From Syntrophomonadaceae bacterium (lineage in GTDB: Bacteria; Bacillota; DSM-12270; Thermacetogeniales; Thermacetogeniaceae): a DNA stretch of 46,765 nt. The stretch's first letter is position 1. Each line of letters begins with the position of its first letter. The position numbers and the translations under genes were made by a program. The notes under the pieces were generated by a model that ran no database searches, was not told the DNA's origin, and was given only the letters and a program-made list of their open reading frames with translations. Positions 18,130 through 26,942 of the stretch are shown here, piece after piece. The stretch lies in NCBI GenBank assembly GCA_012840385.1, contig DULK01000049.1, positions 1 through 46,765 on the forward strand, written 5' to 3'.

Positions 18130-18327
18130 TCAAAAGAGGCGGAAAACCGAACGTACCATGTTGTACAACTGGTTGATCAGCTGCACCACCATAATCAGAA
18201 CCACAACCACACCTGCCAGGGTCAGCATCTGAGCCTGCTCCTCTTTGTCGGCCTGCTTTAGGATAATGTGTAAAACAGAAATAAGAATGCCGATACCGGC
18301 AATTTTAAAAATAATGTCTACGTTCAT
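18130..18327 (-). CDS. spoIIIAC: Stage III sporulation protein AC
   Basis: A 65-residue protein with two helices (FKIAGIGILISVLHIILKQ and MLTLAGVVVVLIMVVQLI), typical SpoIIIAC length and pattern. Its 3' end touches the 5' region of spoIIIAD, consistent with coupled translation. Confidence 0.93.
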   Translation of the reverse strand: MNVDIIFKIAGIGILISVLHIILKQADKEEQAQMLTLAGVVVVLIMVVQLINQLYNMVRSVFRLF

Positions 18328-18348
18328 TGCAATACCCCTCTCTTTCTT

Positions 18349-18873
18349 TCACAGGAGCAACAAAACAATACTGATTCCCAGCAGAAACCCTCCATAACGC
18401 CAGAGGCGCTCATTTTTCTCCCGCTCCCGCTGTGCCTTTTCTTCTTCCTTGCGCAGGTGCAGAGAGGTTAAGGCGATTTTTTTATGCTGTTCCTGCCTGT
18501 CTGATGCCCCCAACCCCTCACCGAAAGCGCGCAGCACAGCATAATCGTCCCCGTCCAAAGCTGTCCCCCTGAACTCCTCATCCAGGGCCCGGCTCCAGGC
18601 TTCTCCGGCGGTATAACCCCGGGATGACTCCAGCAGCGCTGCCGCGGCCGAAAAAATCCGGCTTACTGCCGTATCTCCTGCTTGTCCAATTTTTCTCAAT
18701 GCGGCAGGTAGTGGCGTGGCCGCGTACATGATTTCCGTGTCAAGCACCTGCAGGGCATCCTGCAAGGCGCGCAACTGGCGGGGACGCAGTGAGTAATAGG
18801 AAGCAATATTCATTCCTGCCATGCCTGCGGAAAAAATCACCAGAAAAGCGCCGATCAGCTTAAACAGAGACAT
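18349..18873 (-). CDS. spoIIIAB: Stage III sporulation protein AB
   Basis: A 174-residue protein related to type II secretion GspF. N-terminal helix (LIGAFLVIFSAGMAGMNIA), a cytoplasmic four-helix part with RPRQLRALQDALQVLDTEI and FGEGLGASDRQEQHKKI, and a C-terminal helix (YGGFLLGISIVLLLL). Overlaps the spoIIIAA 3' end by 14 bases. Confidence 0.93.
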   Translation of the reverse strand: MSLFKLIGAFLVIFSAGMAGMNIASYYSLRPRQLRALQDALQVLDTEIMYAATPLPAALRKIGQAGDTAVSRIFSAAAALLESSRGYTAGEAWSRALDEEFRGTALDGDDYAVLRAFGEGLGASDRQEQHKKIALTSLHLRKEEEKAQREREKNERLWRYGGFLLGISIVLLLL

Positions 18874-19852
18874 TCACCCCTCGCAGCAACCTTTTGTTCT
18901 CATCCCAGACCCCTTCGAGCGTTCCCGGCCCCTTTCTCCTGCTCAGGAAAACATAGCGCCGGAAAACCCGCTGCTCGATAAGTTCCCGCAGGTAGGGACG
19001 CTGCTCCATTTCCTCCCAGCAGGAGGCGTGCGCCGTCGCCAGTATGCTGACACCGGTGTTGACCATTTCCCAGAGGGCGGCCACGTCTTCGGAGCGGCCG
19101 ATTTCGTCGGTGGCAATGACCTGAGGAGCCATCGACCGCAGCAGCATCACCATTCCCACGGCTTTCGGACAGCAGTCCAGCACATCCACTCTCGGCCCCA
19201 AATCATGCTGAGGAACACCCTGAAAACAGGCGGCCAGTTCACTCCTCTCGTCAACCACCCCCACCGAAAGGCCCGGGAAGTTCAAAGCGGGCAAACCATA
19301 ACTCAAGGATCTAACGAGATCCCTGAGAATGGTAGTCTTACCCGCCCGGGGAGGTGATACGAGCAGGGTATGGTAAGGCCGTTTCTCCTGAAAGTCAAGA
19401 ATAAATGGCAGCAGCTGGCGAGCAGCGCCGGGGACGGCCCGGGCGATTCTGATATTTAAACTGCTGATGTCCCGCATGGTTTTCAAGACTCCTCCGTCCA
19501 AAACAGCCCTGCCTGCCAGGCCGACACGGTGTCCCCCGGGCAGAGTAATAAAACCCTGGCGGAGCTCCTCCTCATAAGCATAAAGCGAGCCCTGGCTGAT
19601 CAACTGCAGCGTTTTCAATATATCTTCCTCCGAAACCATGTACGCTTCCGAAGGAGTATAAACCGGTTCCCCCCTGATGTTTAAGAAACACTCCTCCTGA
19701 TGGTAACGCACGGCCAGGGGGCGTTCACGACGAAGCCGGATTTCCTCGAGCCCCTCAACAATAAACGAGGGAAGCCTTTCAAAGATTGCCTTCAGAGCAG
19801 GAGCAACCAGGGGCAAGATCTGGCAGATCCCTGATTCCATGAGGCTAGGCAT
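18860..19852 (-). CDS. spoIIIAA: Stage III sporulation protein AA (ATPase)
   Basis: Cytoplasmic AAA-type ATPase thought to power the SpoIIIA-SpoIIQ channel. The Walker A motif PPRAGKTT is at 167-174, Walker B-like VGVVDERSELAACF near 232-245, and VIATDEIGRSEDV near 282-294; the N-terminal domain resembles secretion ATPases (EEIRLRRERPLAV). 330 residues. RBS AAGGGG precedes the ATG at 19852. First gene of the eight-gene operon, normally under mother-cell sigma-E. Confidence 0.95.
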   Translation of the reverse strand: MPSLMESGICQILPLVAPALKAIFERLPSFIVEGLEEIRLRRERPLAVRYHQEECFLNIRGEPVYTPSEAYMVSEEDILKTLQLISQGSLYAYEEELRQGFITLPGGHRVGLAGRAVLDGGVLKTMRDISSLNIRIARAVPGAARQLLPFILDFQEKRPYHTLLVSPPRAGKTTILRDLVRSLSYGLPALNFPGLSVGVVDERSELAACFQGVPQHDLGPRVDVLDCCPKAVGMVMLLRSMAPQVIATDEIGRSEDVAALWEMVNTGVSILATAHASCWEEMEQRPYLRELIEQRVFRRYVFLSRRKGPGTLEGVWDENKRLLRGVNVSV

Positions 19853-19885
19853 AGGTCATTCCCCTTATTTTATTCCTGGACTTGC

Positions 19886-19919
19886 CTTATATATATTTAG
19901 TTCTTGGCCGGTTTATGAA
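19886..19919 (-). promoter_or_regulatory. Possible sigma-E promoter of spoIIIA
   Basis: On the minus strand TTCATAAAC (19911-19919) and AATATATA (19890-19897) have the spacing and character of a sporulation sigma-E/K promoter (consensus about TCATATT and CATACAAT). It lies 40-70 bases before spoIIIAA. The match is partial; that spoIIIA is sigma-E-driven is family knowledge. Confidence 0.35.
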
Positions 19920-19940
19920 AAGGAGGGGTTCGGAAGGAGA

Positions 19941-19967
19941 AATAAAAAGCCCCATACCTGGGACTTT
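19941..19967 (-). terminator. Terminator after the zinc-ribbon protein gene
   Basis: Minus-strand hairpin AAAGTCCC (19960-19967) with GGGGCTTT (19946-19953), loop AGGTAT, followed by TTATTT. It separates the efp/zinc-ribbon transcript from spoIIIA. Confidence 0.75.
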
Positions 19968-19999
19968 AAATAAACTATTTTCAGCGGTTAACAGAAAAT

Positions 20000-20506
20000 T
20001 TAAAGGTCTTCAGAGTCTTCTGCCCTGTCAGCGTGCCATGCAGGTCTGCCTGACCTTTGCGGCGGTGGCATGGAACCATCGTTGACATAGACCACCTCGT
20101 TGCAATTCGGGCAGGTTACTTCAATAACATCTTCTTCATCGACAATGTCCGCATCAAAGCAGATGATGTCGTGACACTTGGGACACTCTACTTCAACATA
20201 CTCGATGTCGTCATCTTCGTCGCATTCGTAATCCGCTTCATCCTTATTTTCATCCTCTTTATTTTCCGCGTCGTTGCTTTCTTCCAGATCAAACTCATCC
20301 TCGTCACCGTATAAATCCTCATCAATGCTTTCCAGGTAGTCTTCCAGATCCTCCTGGCCGGCCCGCACCTCCTCTACCTCGTCTACCAGGTCCCCCAGGA
20401 TATCGATGATCTGCTTGATAATTCTCGCCTCTTCCCTGCCCTCTTCAAATTTAAGGCCCTCCGTCAGGCCCTGAAGATAGGCGATCCTTTCCCGTAAATC
20501 TTCCAT
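20000..20506 (-). CDS. Acidic CD1247-type protein with zinc ribbon
   Basis: A 168-residue protein of a family known from clostridia (CD1247 N-terminal domain); function unknown. Start at 20506 (MEDLRERIAYLQGL), because AGGAGGTC lies six bases before it; an open frame continues 13 codons upstream without an RBS. Residues 1-60 form predicted helices/coiled coil (LQGLTEGLKFEEGREEARIIKQII), 60-105 are almost entirely acidic, and the C-terminal part carries two CxxC pairs (CPKC, CPNC) resembling a zinc ribbon. Follows efp; the link to translation is only positional. Confidence 0.7.
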   Translation of the reverse strand: MEDLRERIAYLQGLTEGLKFEEGREEARIIKQIIDILGDLVDEVEEVRAGQEDLEDYLESIDEDLYGDEDEFDLEESNDAENKEDENKDEADYECDEDDDIEYVEVECPKCHDIICFDADIVDEEDVIEVTCPNCNEVVYVNDGSMPPPQRSGRPAWHADRAEDSEDL

Positions 20507-20535
20507 TTTTTGACCTCCTGAAACCTTTTTTCCTA

Positions 20536-20563
20536 TTATACCCATCTAAAGCCAGATCTAAAC
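20536..20563 (-). promoter_or_regulatory. Weak promoter candidate before the zinc-ribbon gene
   Basis: Minus-strand TTTAGA (20558-20563) and perfect TATAAT (20536-20541), 16-base spacing, overlapping the efp stop. Only the -10 box is strong, so the gene may also be read from the upstream operon. Confidence 0.35.
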
Positions 20564-21115
20564 CCGCTCCAGATACTCTCCGGAGCGTGTATCCACCCTC
20601 ACCACATCTCCAACTTCCACAAAGAGTGGCACCTGGATTGTAAGCCCTGTTTCCAAGGTAGCAGACTTCGTTCCACCTGTCGCCGTATCGCCGCGCACTC
20701 CGGGATCTGCAGCAACCACCTCAAGCTCTACAAAATTGGGCAGTTCCACTCCGATCAGGTTTCCCTCATGGGTGAGGAGGTAGATATTCATATTCTCCTT
20801 TAAGTACTTCACATTGTCTCCCAGTTGCTCGGTTGTAAGGCTCACCTGCTCGTAAGTCTCATTGTCCATAAAGACAAAGGAATCCCCTTCACGATAAAGA
20901 TACTGCATTTCCTTTCTTTCCAGGTGCGCCCTCGGTAGCTTCTCCCCGGCTCGAAAGGTGCGCTCGATAACTGCACCTGTTCTGAGATTCTTCAGCTTTG
21001 AGCGCACAAATGCCGAGCCCTTTCCCGGTTTGACATGCTGAAAATCCACAACCGTGTAAATGTCCCCTTCAACCTCAATTGTTAGACCTGTCCTGAAATC
21101 ATTCGTTGAAATCAT
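20558..21115 (-). CDS. efp: Elongation factor P
   Basis: EF-P relieves ribosome stalling at polyproline stretches. 185 residues with the KOW-like N-terminal domain ([20 protein letters not shown]), tip lysine at K32 (PGKGSAF), and OB domains ([45 protein letters not shown]). RBS AGGTGGGAAG before ATG. A small CCTGTT/AACAGG hairpin lies upstream near 21143-21157. Follows the Xaa-Pro peptidase in a widespread Firmicute arrangement. Confidence 0.97.
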   Translation of the reverse strand: MISTNDFRTGLTIEVEGDIYTVVDFQHVKPGKGSAFVRSKLKNLRTGAVIERTFRAGEKLPRAHLERKEMQYLYREGDSFVFMDNETYEQVSLTTEQLGDNVKYLKENMNIYLLTHEGNLIGVELPNFVELEVVAADPGVRGDTATGGTKSATLETGLTIQVPLFVEVGDVVRVDTRSGEYLERV

Positions 21116-21193
21116 CTTCCCACCTGGCTCATTTCACCTGTTAGCAACAGGCCAGGATTCGCTCCTTTCATCAAATTATGTCTAACTTATGAA

Positions 21194-22267
21194 TTAAACA
21201 ACAATGAGTTCCTTTTTTAAAGGCGTCAGGATTTCACAGCCCTTGTCCGTAACCAGAACGGTATCCTCGATCCGTACACCTCCCCAACCCGGTAGATAGA
21301 CACCTGGCTCCACGGTGACCACCATACCCGCTTCCAGCACCAGTTCCCCGCCGGGGGCAAGCCTTGGCTCCTCATGAACTGCCAGCCCAACCCCGTGGCC
21401 GAGGCTGTGCGAAAAATATTCACCGTAACCGGCTTTTTCTATAACCCGGCGCGCCGCTGCATCAGCCTCGCCGGTCGTTATTCCAGCTCGAATTAAATCA
21501 AGGGCGTTCTGTTGGGCGTCTTTTACCACTTCGTATACTTCCCGCTGCTTTGCATTATAGTGGCCGAGAGCAACCGTCCTGGTAAGATCCGCGGCGTAAC
21601 CCCGGTAGGTCGCCCCCAGGTCAAGCACGATCAACTCACCAAGCCCGATCCGCTTCTCGGATGCGGAACCATGGGGCAAGGCACTCCGCTGCCCGCTGGC
21701 CACTATCGTATCGAAGGCAGGAAGCCCTGCGCCTTGGGAACGCATAAAAAATTCCATGACACCCGCGGCTTCCTGTTCCGTCATACCTTCCCTCAGTTCT
21801 CCCAGGAGGTGACGGAAAGCCGCACAGGTGATGATTCCGGCCTCCCTGATCATGGCGATCTCTTCCGCATCCTTCACCATCCGCATCTTTTCCACCAAGC
21901 CGCTCACCGGTCGCAGCCGGATCTGGGGAAGTTGCTCCTGAATCTGCCTAAACTGCCGGTAGGTCAGATAATTCTCTTCAAAACCCAGCTCAATGTGCCG
22001 TCCCCCGTAAACCTCCGTCAATGCTTCCAGAAATGTTTTCCTGACGAGTTTCAGATCCCAGTCAGGGGCTTCAGCGTGCGCCTGTTCCACAAACCTTCCG
22101 TCTGTGAATAAACAGGCCGTGTCAGAGGTCACAATGAGGGCACCTTCACCGGTAAAACCGCTTATATACCTTCGATTTTCCGGCTGCATCACCAGCAGCG
22201 CTTCCAGACCCTGAGCCGCCAAAATGCTCCGTAGTTCGGCCAATCTCCGGGAGTAATTAACCGTCAT
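21194..22267 (-). CDS. Xaa-Pro aminopeptidase family M24B
   Basis: Cleaves the N-terminal residue before proline; creatinase/prolidase fold with a two-metal site. N-terminal creatinase-like domain (about 1-130) and catalytic domain with ligands in VLDLGATYRGYAADLTRT (two Asp), SHSLGHGVGLAVHE (His), TVEPGVYLPGWGGVRIEDTV (two Glu). 357 residues. Starts seven bases after the aroQ stop and precedes efp, a common pairing in Firmicutes. Confidence 0.93.
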   Translation of the reverse strand: MTVNYSRRLAELRSILAAQGLEALLVMQPENRRYISGFTGEGALIVTSDTACLFTDGRFVEQAHAEAPDWDLKLVRKTFLEALTEVYGGRHIELGFEENYLTYRQFRQIQEQLPQIRLRPVSGLVEKMRMVKDAEEIAMIREAGIITCAAFRHLLGELREGMTEQEAAGVMEFFMRSQGAGLPAFDTIVASGQRSALPHGSASEKRIGLGELIVLDLGATYRGYAADLTRTVALGHYNAKQREVYEVVKDAQQNALDLIRAGITTGEADAAARRVIEKAGYGEYFSHSLGHGVGLAVHEEPRLAPGGELVLEAGMVVTVEPGVYLPGWGGVRIEDTVLVTDKGCEILTPLKKELIVV

Positions 22268-22273
22268 CTCAGG

Positions 22274-22723
22274 CTACCTTCTTTCCTTTTGCGATATAAT
22301 CTGGCAGGCGGCGGTAAGGGCGAGGCTGTAGCCGAGCGGGCCGAAACCCGTGATCTGGCCGACGGCAGCAGGTGCCGTCACAGACCTGCACCGCCAGTCT
22401 TCCCGGGCATAGATATTGCTCAAATGCACCTCGATTACCGGGATGTTAACGGCTCTGAGGGCATCGTACAGAGCATAGCTGTAGTGGGTCAATGCCCCAG
22501 GATTGATAATGATGGCATCAAAGCTTCCTCTGGCAGCGTGGATCCGATCGATCAGATCCCCCTCATGATTCGACTGGTAAAACTCTACATCCACCCCTGC
22601 AGCCTCCCCCTGCCTGGTTAAAGCGCGGTTGATCTCTGCAAGAGTGATTTTCCCGTAGATCTCCTCCTCACGCTCCCCAAGCAGGTTAAGGTTGGGACCG
22701 TTGACAACCAGTATGCGCGCCAC
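22274..22723 (-). CDS. aroQ: Type II 3-dehydroquinate dehydratase
   Basis: Third step of the shikimate pathway. 149 residues with NGPNLNLLGERE at 8-19, catalytic Tyr in EIYG (about 22-24), NPGALTHYSYALYDAL near 75-90, and EVHLSNIYAREDWR near 99-112. It lies away from the aroEBCK group seen at 38-41.7 kb, but completes the same pathway. Confidence 0.95.
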   Translation of the reverse strand: MARILVVNGPNLNLLGEREEEIYGKITLAEINRALTRQGEAAGVDVEFYQSNHEGDLIDRIHAARGSFDAIIINPGALTHYSYALYDALRAVNIPVIEVHLSNIYAREDWRCRSVTAPAAVGQITGFGPLGYSLALTAACQIISQKERR

Positions 22724-22746
22724 TTGAAACCTCCAGAAAATCGTTG

Positions 22747-24102
22747 TTATTGCCCGCTCACCGTCAACCCGGAAACACGGATGGTAGGTGCTCCGGTGCC
22801 GATGAAAAAGCGAAGGTCATTTCCTATTAAATCAATGTTCTCCAGCAATTCCAGGATATTTCCAGCAATTACCATTCCCCGTACCGGTATAGTTAATTCG
22901 CCGCGTTCTATCCAGATTCCTGCCGCACCCACCGAAAAATCGCCGGATACGGGATTGGCGGTATGCATACCCATCACTTCCGTGAGATAGAGGCCGCTTT
23001 CTGTGTTTTTGATAATATCCCGCGGGTCCTTTTCGCCGGGAGCGAGGTAAAAATTCGTGGTTCCCACTTCCGGAGGCGATTTATAAGAACTCCGGGCAGC
23101 ATTTCCCGTGGAGGAAACCCCCTCCCTGGCCCCGGTATACGAGTTGTGAAGAAAGCCCTGCAATGTTCCCTTCTTGATAAGGAATGTGCGCTGACTGGGA
23201 ACCCCCTCTCCGTCGAAGGGAGAACTCATTAACCCCTTTGGAAGAGTGCCGTCGTCGATCACGGTCACCCCTTCGGCGGCAACCCTCTGCCCAACCCTCC
23301 CTGCAAAGAGGGAGCGGCCCTTCTGAACGGCATCGGCTGAAAGGGCGGAAGCAATCAGCCCGAGAAAATTTGTGACCACATAGGGGTCAAAAACAACGGC
23401 TGTGCGCCTGGTTTCCAAACGGCGTGCCCCGAGCATCCGGACCGCCTTAAAGGCGGCCTCCCGCCCGATGGCCTCCGGATCGAGCTCATCAAACTTGCGG
23501 GTAAAATACAGTCCAAACCCGGTCTGCTGATCACCATCATCCCCGGCCACCAGCGAGGCATAACCGCCGCATAGCGAGCCCCGGTACGAAGCCAGTATCC
23601 CGAGAGAATTGGCGATAGTTACGTGGTATTGCGCCTCCTGATAGCTGGCTTGCTCCGTAATCCGGACCCGGCCGTCGTAGCCGCGCCCGCTCTTCTCTAT
23701 TTCCTGCGCCAGCCTGATTTTCTCTTCCAGGGGTATCTCCTGCAGCCGGCGATCCTCCAATTCCATCTCAGGATAGGCTTCAGGAGGCGCCGGGAACACA
23801 TTGTTCAGATCTGGGCTTCCAATCCGGGCGTTGGCAAGGGCTGCCCGGACGGTTTCCCTGATCGAATCCAGACCCAGATCGGAGGTGTAGGCAAAACCCA
23901 GGCGCCCTTCCTTTATCAGCCGGATGCCGATGCCACTCTCCCGGGCAACTTTCAGGTTTTCCACTTCCCCGTTCCTGACCTCTATCACAAGCTCATGGTT
24001 TTTGGAAAAAAAGGCGTCCGCCAGATCAGCACCGTACCGCTTCGCATCTTCAACTGCGGCAGCCACCAGATCGCGATCGTTCAGTTTTTCAACCTCGATC
24101 AT
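22747..24102 (-). CDS. pmbA: TldD/PmbA family protein, TldE-type partner
   Basis: Partner subunit of the TldD/E metalloprotease that processes or degrades peptides. 451 residues from ATG 24102 (MIEVEKLND), chosen because AGAGGG lies eight bases before it; a GTG three codons earlier is also open. It lacks the HExxxH zinc motif, as expected for PmbA/TldE, and keeps RESGIGIRLIKEGRLGFAYT, GRVGQRVAAEGVTVIDDGTLPKG, FDGEGVPSQRTFLIKKG and GNIL-ELL near the end. Overlaps tldD by 14 bases. Confidence 0.92.
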   Translation of the reverse strand: MIEVEKLNDRDLVAAAVEDAKRYGADLADAFFSKNHELVIEVRNGEVENLKVARESGIGIRLIKEGRLGFAYTSDLGLDSIRETVRAALANARIGSPDLNNVFPAPPEAYPEMELEDRRLQEIPLEEKIRLAQEIEKSGRGYDGRVRITEQASYQEAQYHVTIANSLGILASYRGSLCGGYASLVAGDDGDQQTGFGLYFTRKFDELDPEAIGREAAFKAVRMLGARRLETRRTAVVFDPYVVTNFLGLIASALSADAVQKGRSLFAGRVGQRVAAEGVTVIDDGTLPKGLMSSPFDGEGVPSQRTFLIKKGTLQGFLHNSYTGAREGVSSTGNAARSSYKSPPEVGTTNFYLAPGEKDPRDIIKNTESGLYLTEVMGMHTANPVSGDFSVGAAGIWIERGELTIPVRGMVIAGNILELLENIDLIGNDLRFFIGTGAPTIRVSGLTVSGQ

Positions 24103-25498
24103 CGCAATCACCCTCTTCTTCGAGAATACCGCCCACGATCAGTTCCGGAATCCGGATGGTCGGCTGGGCGTCGGAGACCGGTACCCCCTGCCCGTCTTTG
24201 CCGCAGATTCCTATGGAAAATCCAAAATCCCTTCCTATCATATCGATCTGCTTCAGCACTTCCGGCCCGTTTCCCGTCAGAGTGGCGCCTCGCACAGGAA
24301 CGGTCGCTTCACCATCCTGGATCAGATAACCTTCCGTAACCTCAAAAACAAAGTCCCCGTTGGTGGTATTCACCTGACCACCCCCCATGCGGCGGACGAG
24401 CAGGCCGGCCCTGGTTTCCCTGATGATCTCGTCAGGTGAGGCATCGCCCGGAGCAAGGTAGGTATTGGTCATCCTGGGAATCGGCCTGTGCTGGAAGGAT
24501 TCCCGCCGGCCGTTCCCCGTCAAACCGGCCCCCTCCCTGGAGGCGGTAATGCGGTCGTACATATAGCCGCGCAGGATCCCGCCTTCAATCAGAACCGTCC
24601 TCTGCGCAGGGTTCCCCTCGTCATCGAAGCGGAGCGTCCCAAATTTCCCCTGCAGGGTTCCGTCATCCACTACTGTCACAAGCTCCGAGGCCACCTGTTC
24701 CCCCTGCCTGTTGGCGTAAACCGAGAGGCCCTTTTGGGCGAGGTCCGCTTCCAGGCCATGGCCGCATGCTTCGTGAATCATGGTGCCTCCTGCCTCTCCC
24801 GCCAGGACCACAGGCATTCGTCCCGCAGGGGCTCGCCTGGCGTTGAGCATCAGAAGCGCCCTCCTGGCCGCCCGGCGCCCCAGGTCCACAGGTTTCTCCT
24901 CGTCAAAGAGTTCCAGCCCCTGGGTTCCTCCGGCCGATTCATATCCCGTCTGGATTACCTGGCCCTCTGCAGCCACGGCATTGACAGAAAGACGGCTCCG
25001 AATCCGCTCGTCCTCAACATATACCCCATCCGTATTGGCTATCGTTACCCTCTGCGTCACATCCCCGTAACCTACCGTCACCTGGCGCACCAGTTTGTCG
25101 TCAACGCTCCTGGCCGCCTCTTCCGCGGCCCTTACAAGCTCTGCCTTTTCCTCGATGCCTTCCTCCTCCGGACGCCGCTTCACCGGCAGCTTAACCGGGG
25201 ATTCCCTGCGTACGAGGGGAATGGTTTCGACCGGGTTCTCCCTGGCCGCTTTCCCTACACGCTCCGCCAGTTTTAGCAGTTCTTCTTTTTTCAAAACATT
25301 GGTGTAGCCGTAGGCGGTATTTTCGCCCCGGATCACCCGGATACCGGCGCCCTGCTCATGCCCGGTGATGACACGCTCGATTTTCCTGTCCTCACAGCCG
25401 ATTTTTGTGCTTCTTTTGTCTTCAATAAATATTTCCGCGAAATCGCCGCCCCTCCGGGCGACCTGCAAAATCTCTTCAAGATCCGCCTTTGAAAGCAT
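24089..25498 (-). CDS. tldD: TldD metalloprotease subunit
   Basis: Catalytic subunit of the TldD/E complex. 469 residues with zinc motif HEACGH at 242-247, GAGIRVIRGENTAYGYTN at 50-67, VTVVDDGTLQGKFGTLRFDDEGNPAQRTVLIEGG in the middle and GYLIQDGEATVPVRGATLTGNG near the C-terminus. First gene of a run tldD-pmbA-aroQ-pepP-efp-zinc-ribbon protein, with a strong promoter at 25538-25566. Confidence 0.94.
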   Translation of the reverse strand: MLSKADLEEILQVARRGGDFAEIFIEDKRSTKIGCEDRKIERVITGHEQGAGIRVIRGENTAYGYTNVLKKEELLKLAERVGKAARENPVETIPLVRRESPVKLPVKRRPEEEGIEEKAELVRAAEEAARSVDDKLVRQVTVGYGDVTQRVTIANTDGVYVEDERIRSRLSVNAVAAEGQVIQTGYESAGGTQGLELFDEEKPVDLGRRAARRALLMLNARRAPAGRMPVVLAGEAGGTMIHEACGHGLEADLAQKGLSVYANRQGEQVASELVTVVDDGTLQGKFGTLRFDDEGNPAQRTVLIEGGILRGYMYDRITASREGAGLTGNGRRESFQHRPIPRMTNTYLAPGDASPDEIIRETRAGLLVRRMGGGQVNTTNGDFVFEVTEGYLIQDGEATVPVRGATLTGNGPEVLKQIDMIGRDFGFSIGICGKDGQGVPVSDAQPTIRIPELIVGGILEEEGDCDDRG

Positions 25499-25537
25499 CC
25501 TGCTCCCTCACTTGAAACTGGTATAATTTACTTTATC

Positions 25538-25566
25538 ATCATACTCCCGCCAGCTTTTATTGTCTA
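25538..25566 (-). promoter_or_regulatory. sigma-A-type promoter of the tldD-pmbA-aroQ-pepP-efp run
   Basis: Minus-strand TAGACA (25561-25566) and TATGAT (25538-25543) at 17-base spacing, about 40 bases before the tldD ATG. Only five mismatch-free positions are lacking from full consensus, making this one of the better promoters in the window. Confidence 0.78.
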
Positions 25567-25595
25567 CTTTTTCCGCTCCCCCTATACAAAGTAAG

Positions 25596-25622
25596 ACCCG
25601 GAGCGATCCCCCTGCCCCGGGT
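25596..25622 (-). terminator. Possible terminator of the pilus operon
   Basis: Minus-strand ACCCGG (25617-25622) and CCGGGT (25596-25601) enclose a 15-base loop, followed by CTTACTTTG. It is located 12 bases past the last pseudopilin stop and before the tldD promoter. The large loop and weak U-run lower confidence. Confidence 0.4.
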
Positions 25623-25633
25623 TGACACATTTA

Positions 25634-26158
25634 TTACGGGGAAATCTCCCAACTCTCAGGAGGTTGGTCGCTGCTCCGCACCCTTCCGGTTATCGAGGCT
25701 ATGATCACATATTTGAACCTCGACGTTACCTTATCACGAAGTGTAACCGTGCCACCTCGCGGCCAGGGCAGTCCCTTTGCCGATATGAGAAGCTTATTAC
25801 CATCGAAATTGGTATATTCAATGGCCACTGTATCCGGAAGATGAACAACGGCAATTGTAACATCCGGAGAAGCCGTTTTTCTGATATAGTAGGTTCCGTT
25901 TGATCTATTAAACAGGATAAAATACTTGTCACACTGCTCGCTGAGGGCACGCTGCTGCAGTTCCCGGATGTCCTGGACGAGGCGGTCTGCGGCCATTTGC
26001 AGATTTGCACCCGCCATGAACCGCTGCAACCCAGGAGCAACTCCCACCAGAAGGATGCCTGCGATCAGCAGTGTGATGGTTGTCTCCAGCAAGGTATACC
26101 CGTTAGAGCAAAGCCTTGTTCTTCTCCTGTTGTCCGGTCCGGGCATACACCGTATCAC
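25634..26158 (-). CDS. Type IV pilus minor pseudopilin (GspH/FimT type)
   Basis: A 174-residue pseudopilin with a class III prepilin signal: processing after Gly in SNGYTLLETTITLLIAGILLV, with Glu at +5 of the mature protein, then an extracytoplasmic domain. It overlaps pilD by four bases and is the last gene of the pilus operon. Minor pseudopilins help start pilus assembly; the exact role is not determinable. Confidence 0.8.
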   Translation of the reverse strand: MIRCMPGPDNRRRTRLCSNGYTLLETTITLLIAGILLVGVAPGLQRFMAGANLQMAADRLVQDIRELQQRALSEQCDKYFILFNRSNGTYYIRKTASPDVTIAVVHLPDTVAIEYTNFDGNKLLISAKGLPWPRGGTVTLRDKVTSRFKYVIIASITGRVRSSDQPPESWEISP

Positions 26159-26925
26159 CCTGAAAAGAAACGAAAATACCAGCCGATGATCCCATTACCC
26201 CACAGCAAAGCGATGATGGAACCAAGGGCGATAAACGGCCCGAAGGGAATTGGATCTTTTCTACCTTTAATGCGGAAAGCCAGCAGCACAACCGCCAGTA
26301 ACCCCCCCAGGCAAATACCGATAAACAATCCCAGCGGAGCAAGCGGCCACCCCAGGAAGAGACCTGTGGCAAACGCAAGCTTGATATCCCCGCCGCCCAT
26401 CCCTCCCCCGCTCAGCACTGCTATCAGAAACAAAAACCCGCCGGTCGCTGCGGCGCCAACCAGGGCGGAAAAAGCCCCCACATCCCCGGCTGCCACCCCC
26501 AGGACAATGCCGCCCAGTAAAGCTGTTATTACAAGGGAGTTCGGAATGAGGTAGTGCTGCAAGTCGATAAAAGTGGCTGCTATCAACACAGCACTCAAAA
26601 AAAGGTACTTGGCGAGAGCTGCCGTAACCCCGAAGCGCCAAAACAACACCGAAAAAAGCAGCCCTGTCAGCAACTCCACGCCGGGATAAAGCCACGATAT
26701 CCGGGCACCGCAGGTGCGGCACCTTCCCCGGAGCAGAATAAAGCTTACCACCGGCAGGAGATCGTACCATGCCAGCACATGACCACATGCGGGACAGCGG
26801 GATCTCCCCCACAGGATAGATTCCCCCCGGGGGAGCCGGTAGATCACCACATTTAAAAAGCTTCCGATGCACATTCCTAAAAGTGTGATGATAACTGCAT
26901 TGAAAACAAAAGCCTGTTTTCCCAA
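26155..26925 (-). CDS. pilD: Prepilin peptidase / N-methyltransferase
   Basis: Cleaves and methylates prepilins at the membrane. 256 residues, polytopic, with an N-terminal GSFLNVVIYRLPRGES, the zinc-binding CPAC...CRTC pairs, and catalytic Asp residues in FIDLQHYLIPN and GGGDIKLA. All substrates in this operon carry G/F/T/L/E processing sites. Confidence 0.95.
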   Translation of the reverse strand: MGKQAFVFNAVIITLLGMCIGSFLNVVIYRLPRGESILWGRSRCPACGHVLAWYDLLPVVSFILLRGRCRTCGARISWLYPGVELLTGLLFSVLFWRFGVTAALAKYLFLSAVLIAATFIDLQHYLIPNSLVITALLGGIVLGVAAGDVGAFSALVGAAATGGFLFLIAVLSGGGMGGGDIKLAFATGLFLGWPLAPLGLFIGICLGGLLAVVLLAFRIKGRKDPIPFGPFIALGSIIALLWGNGIIGWYFRFFSG

Positions 26926-26942
26926 TTCAGTACCTCTCGTCG

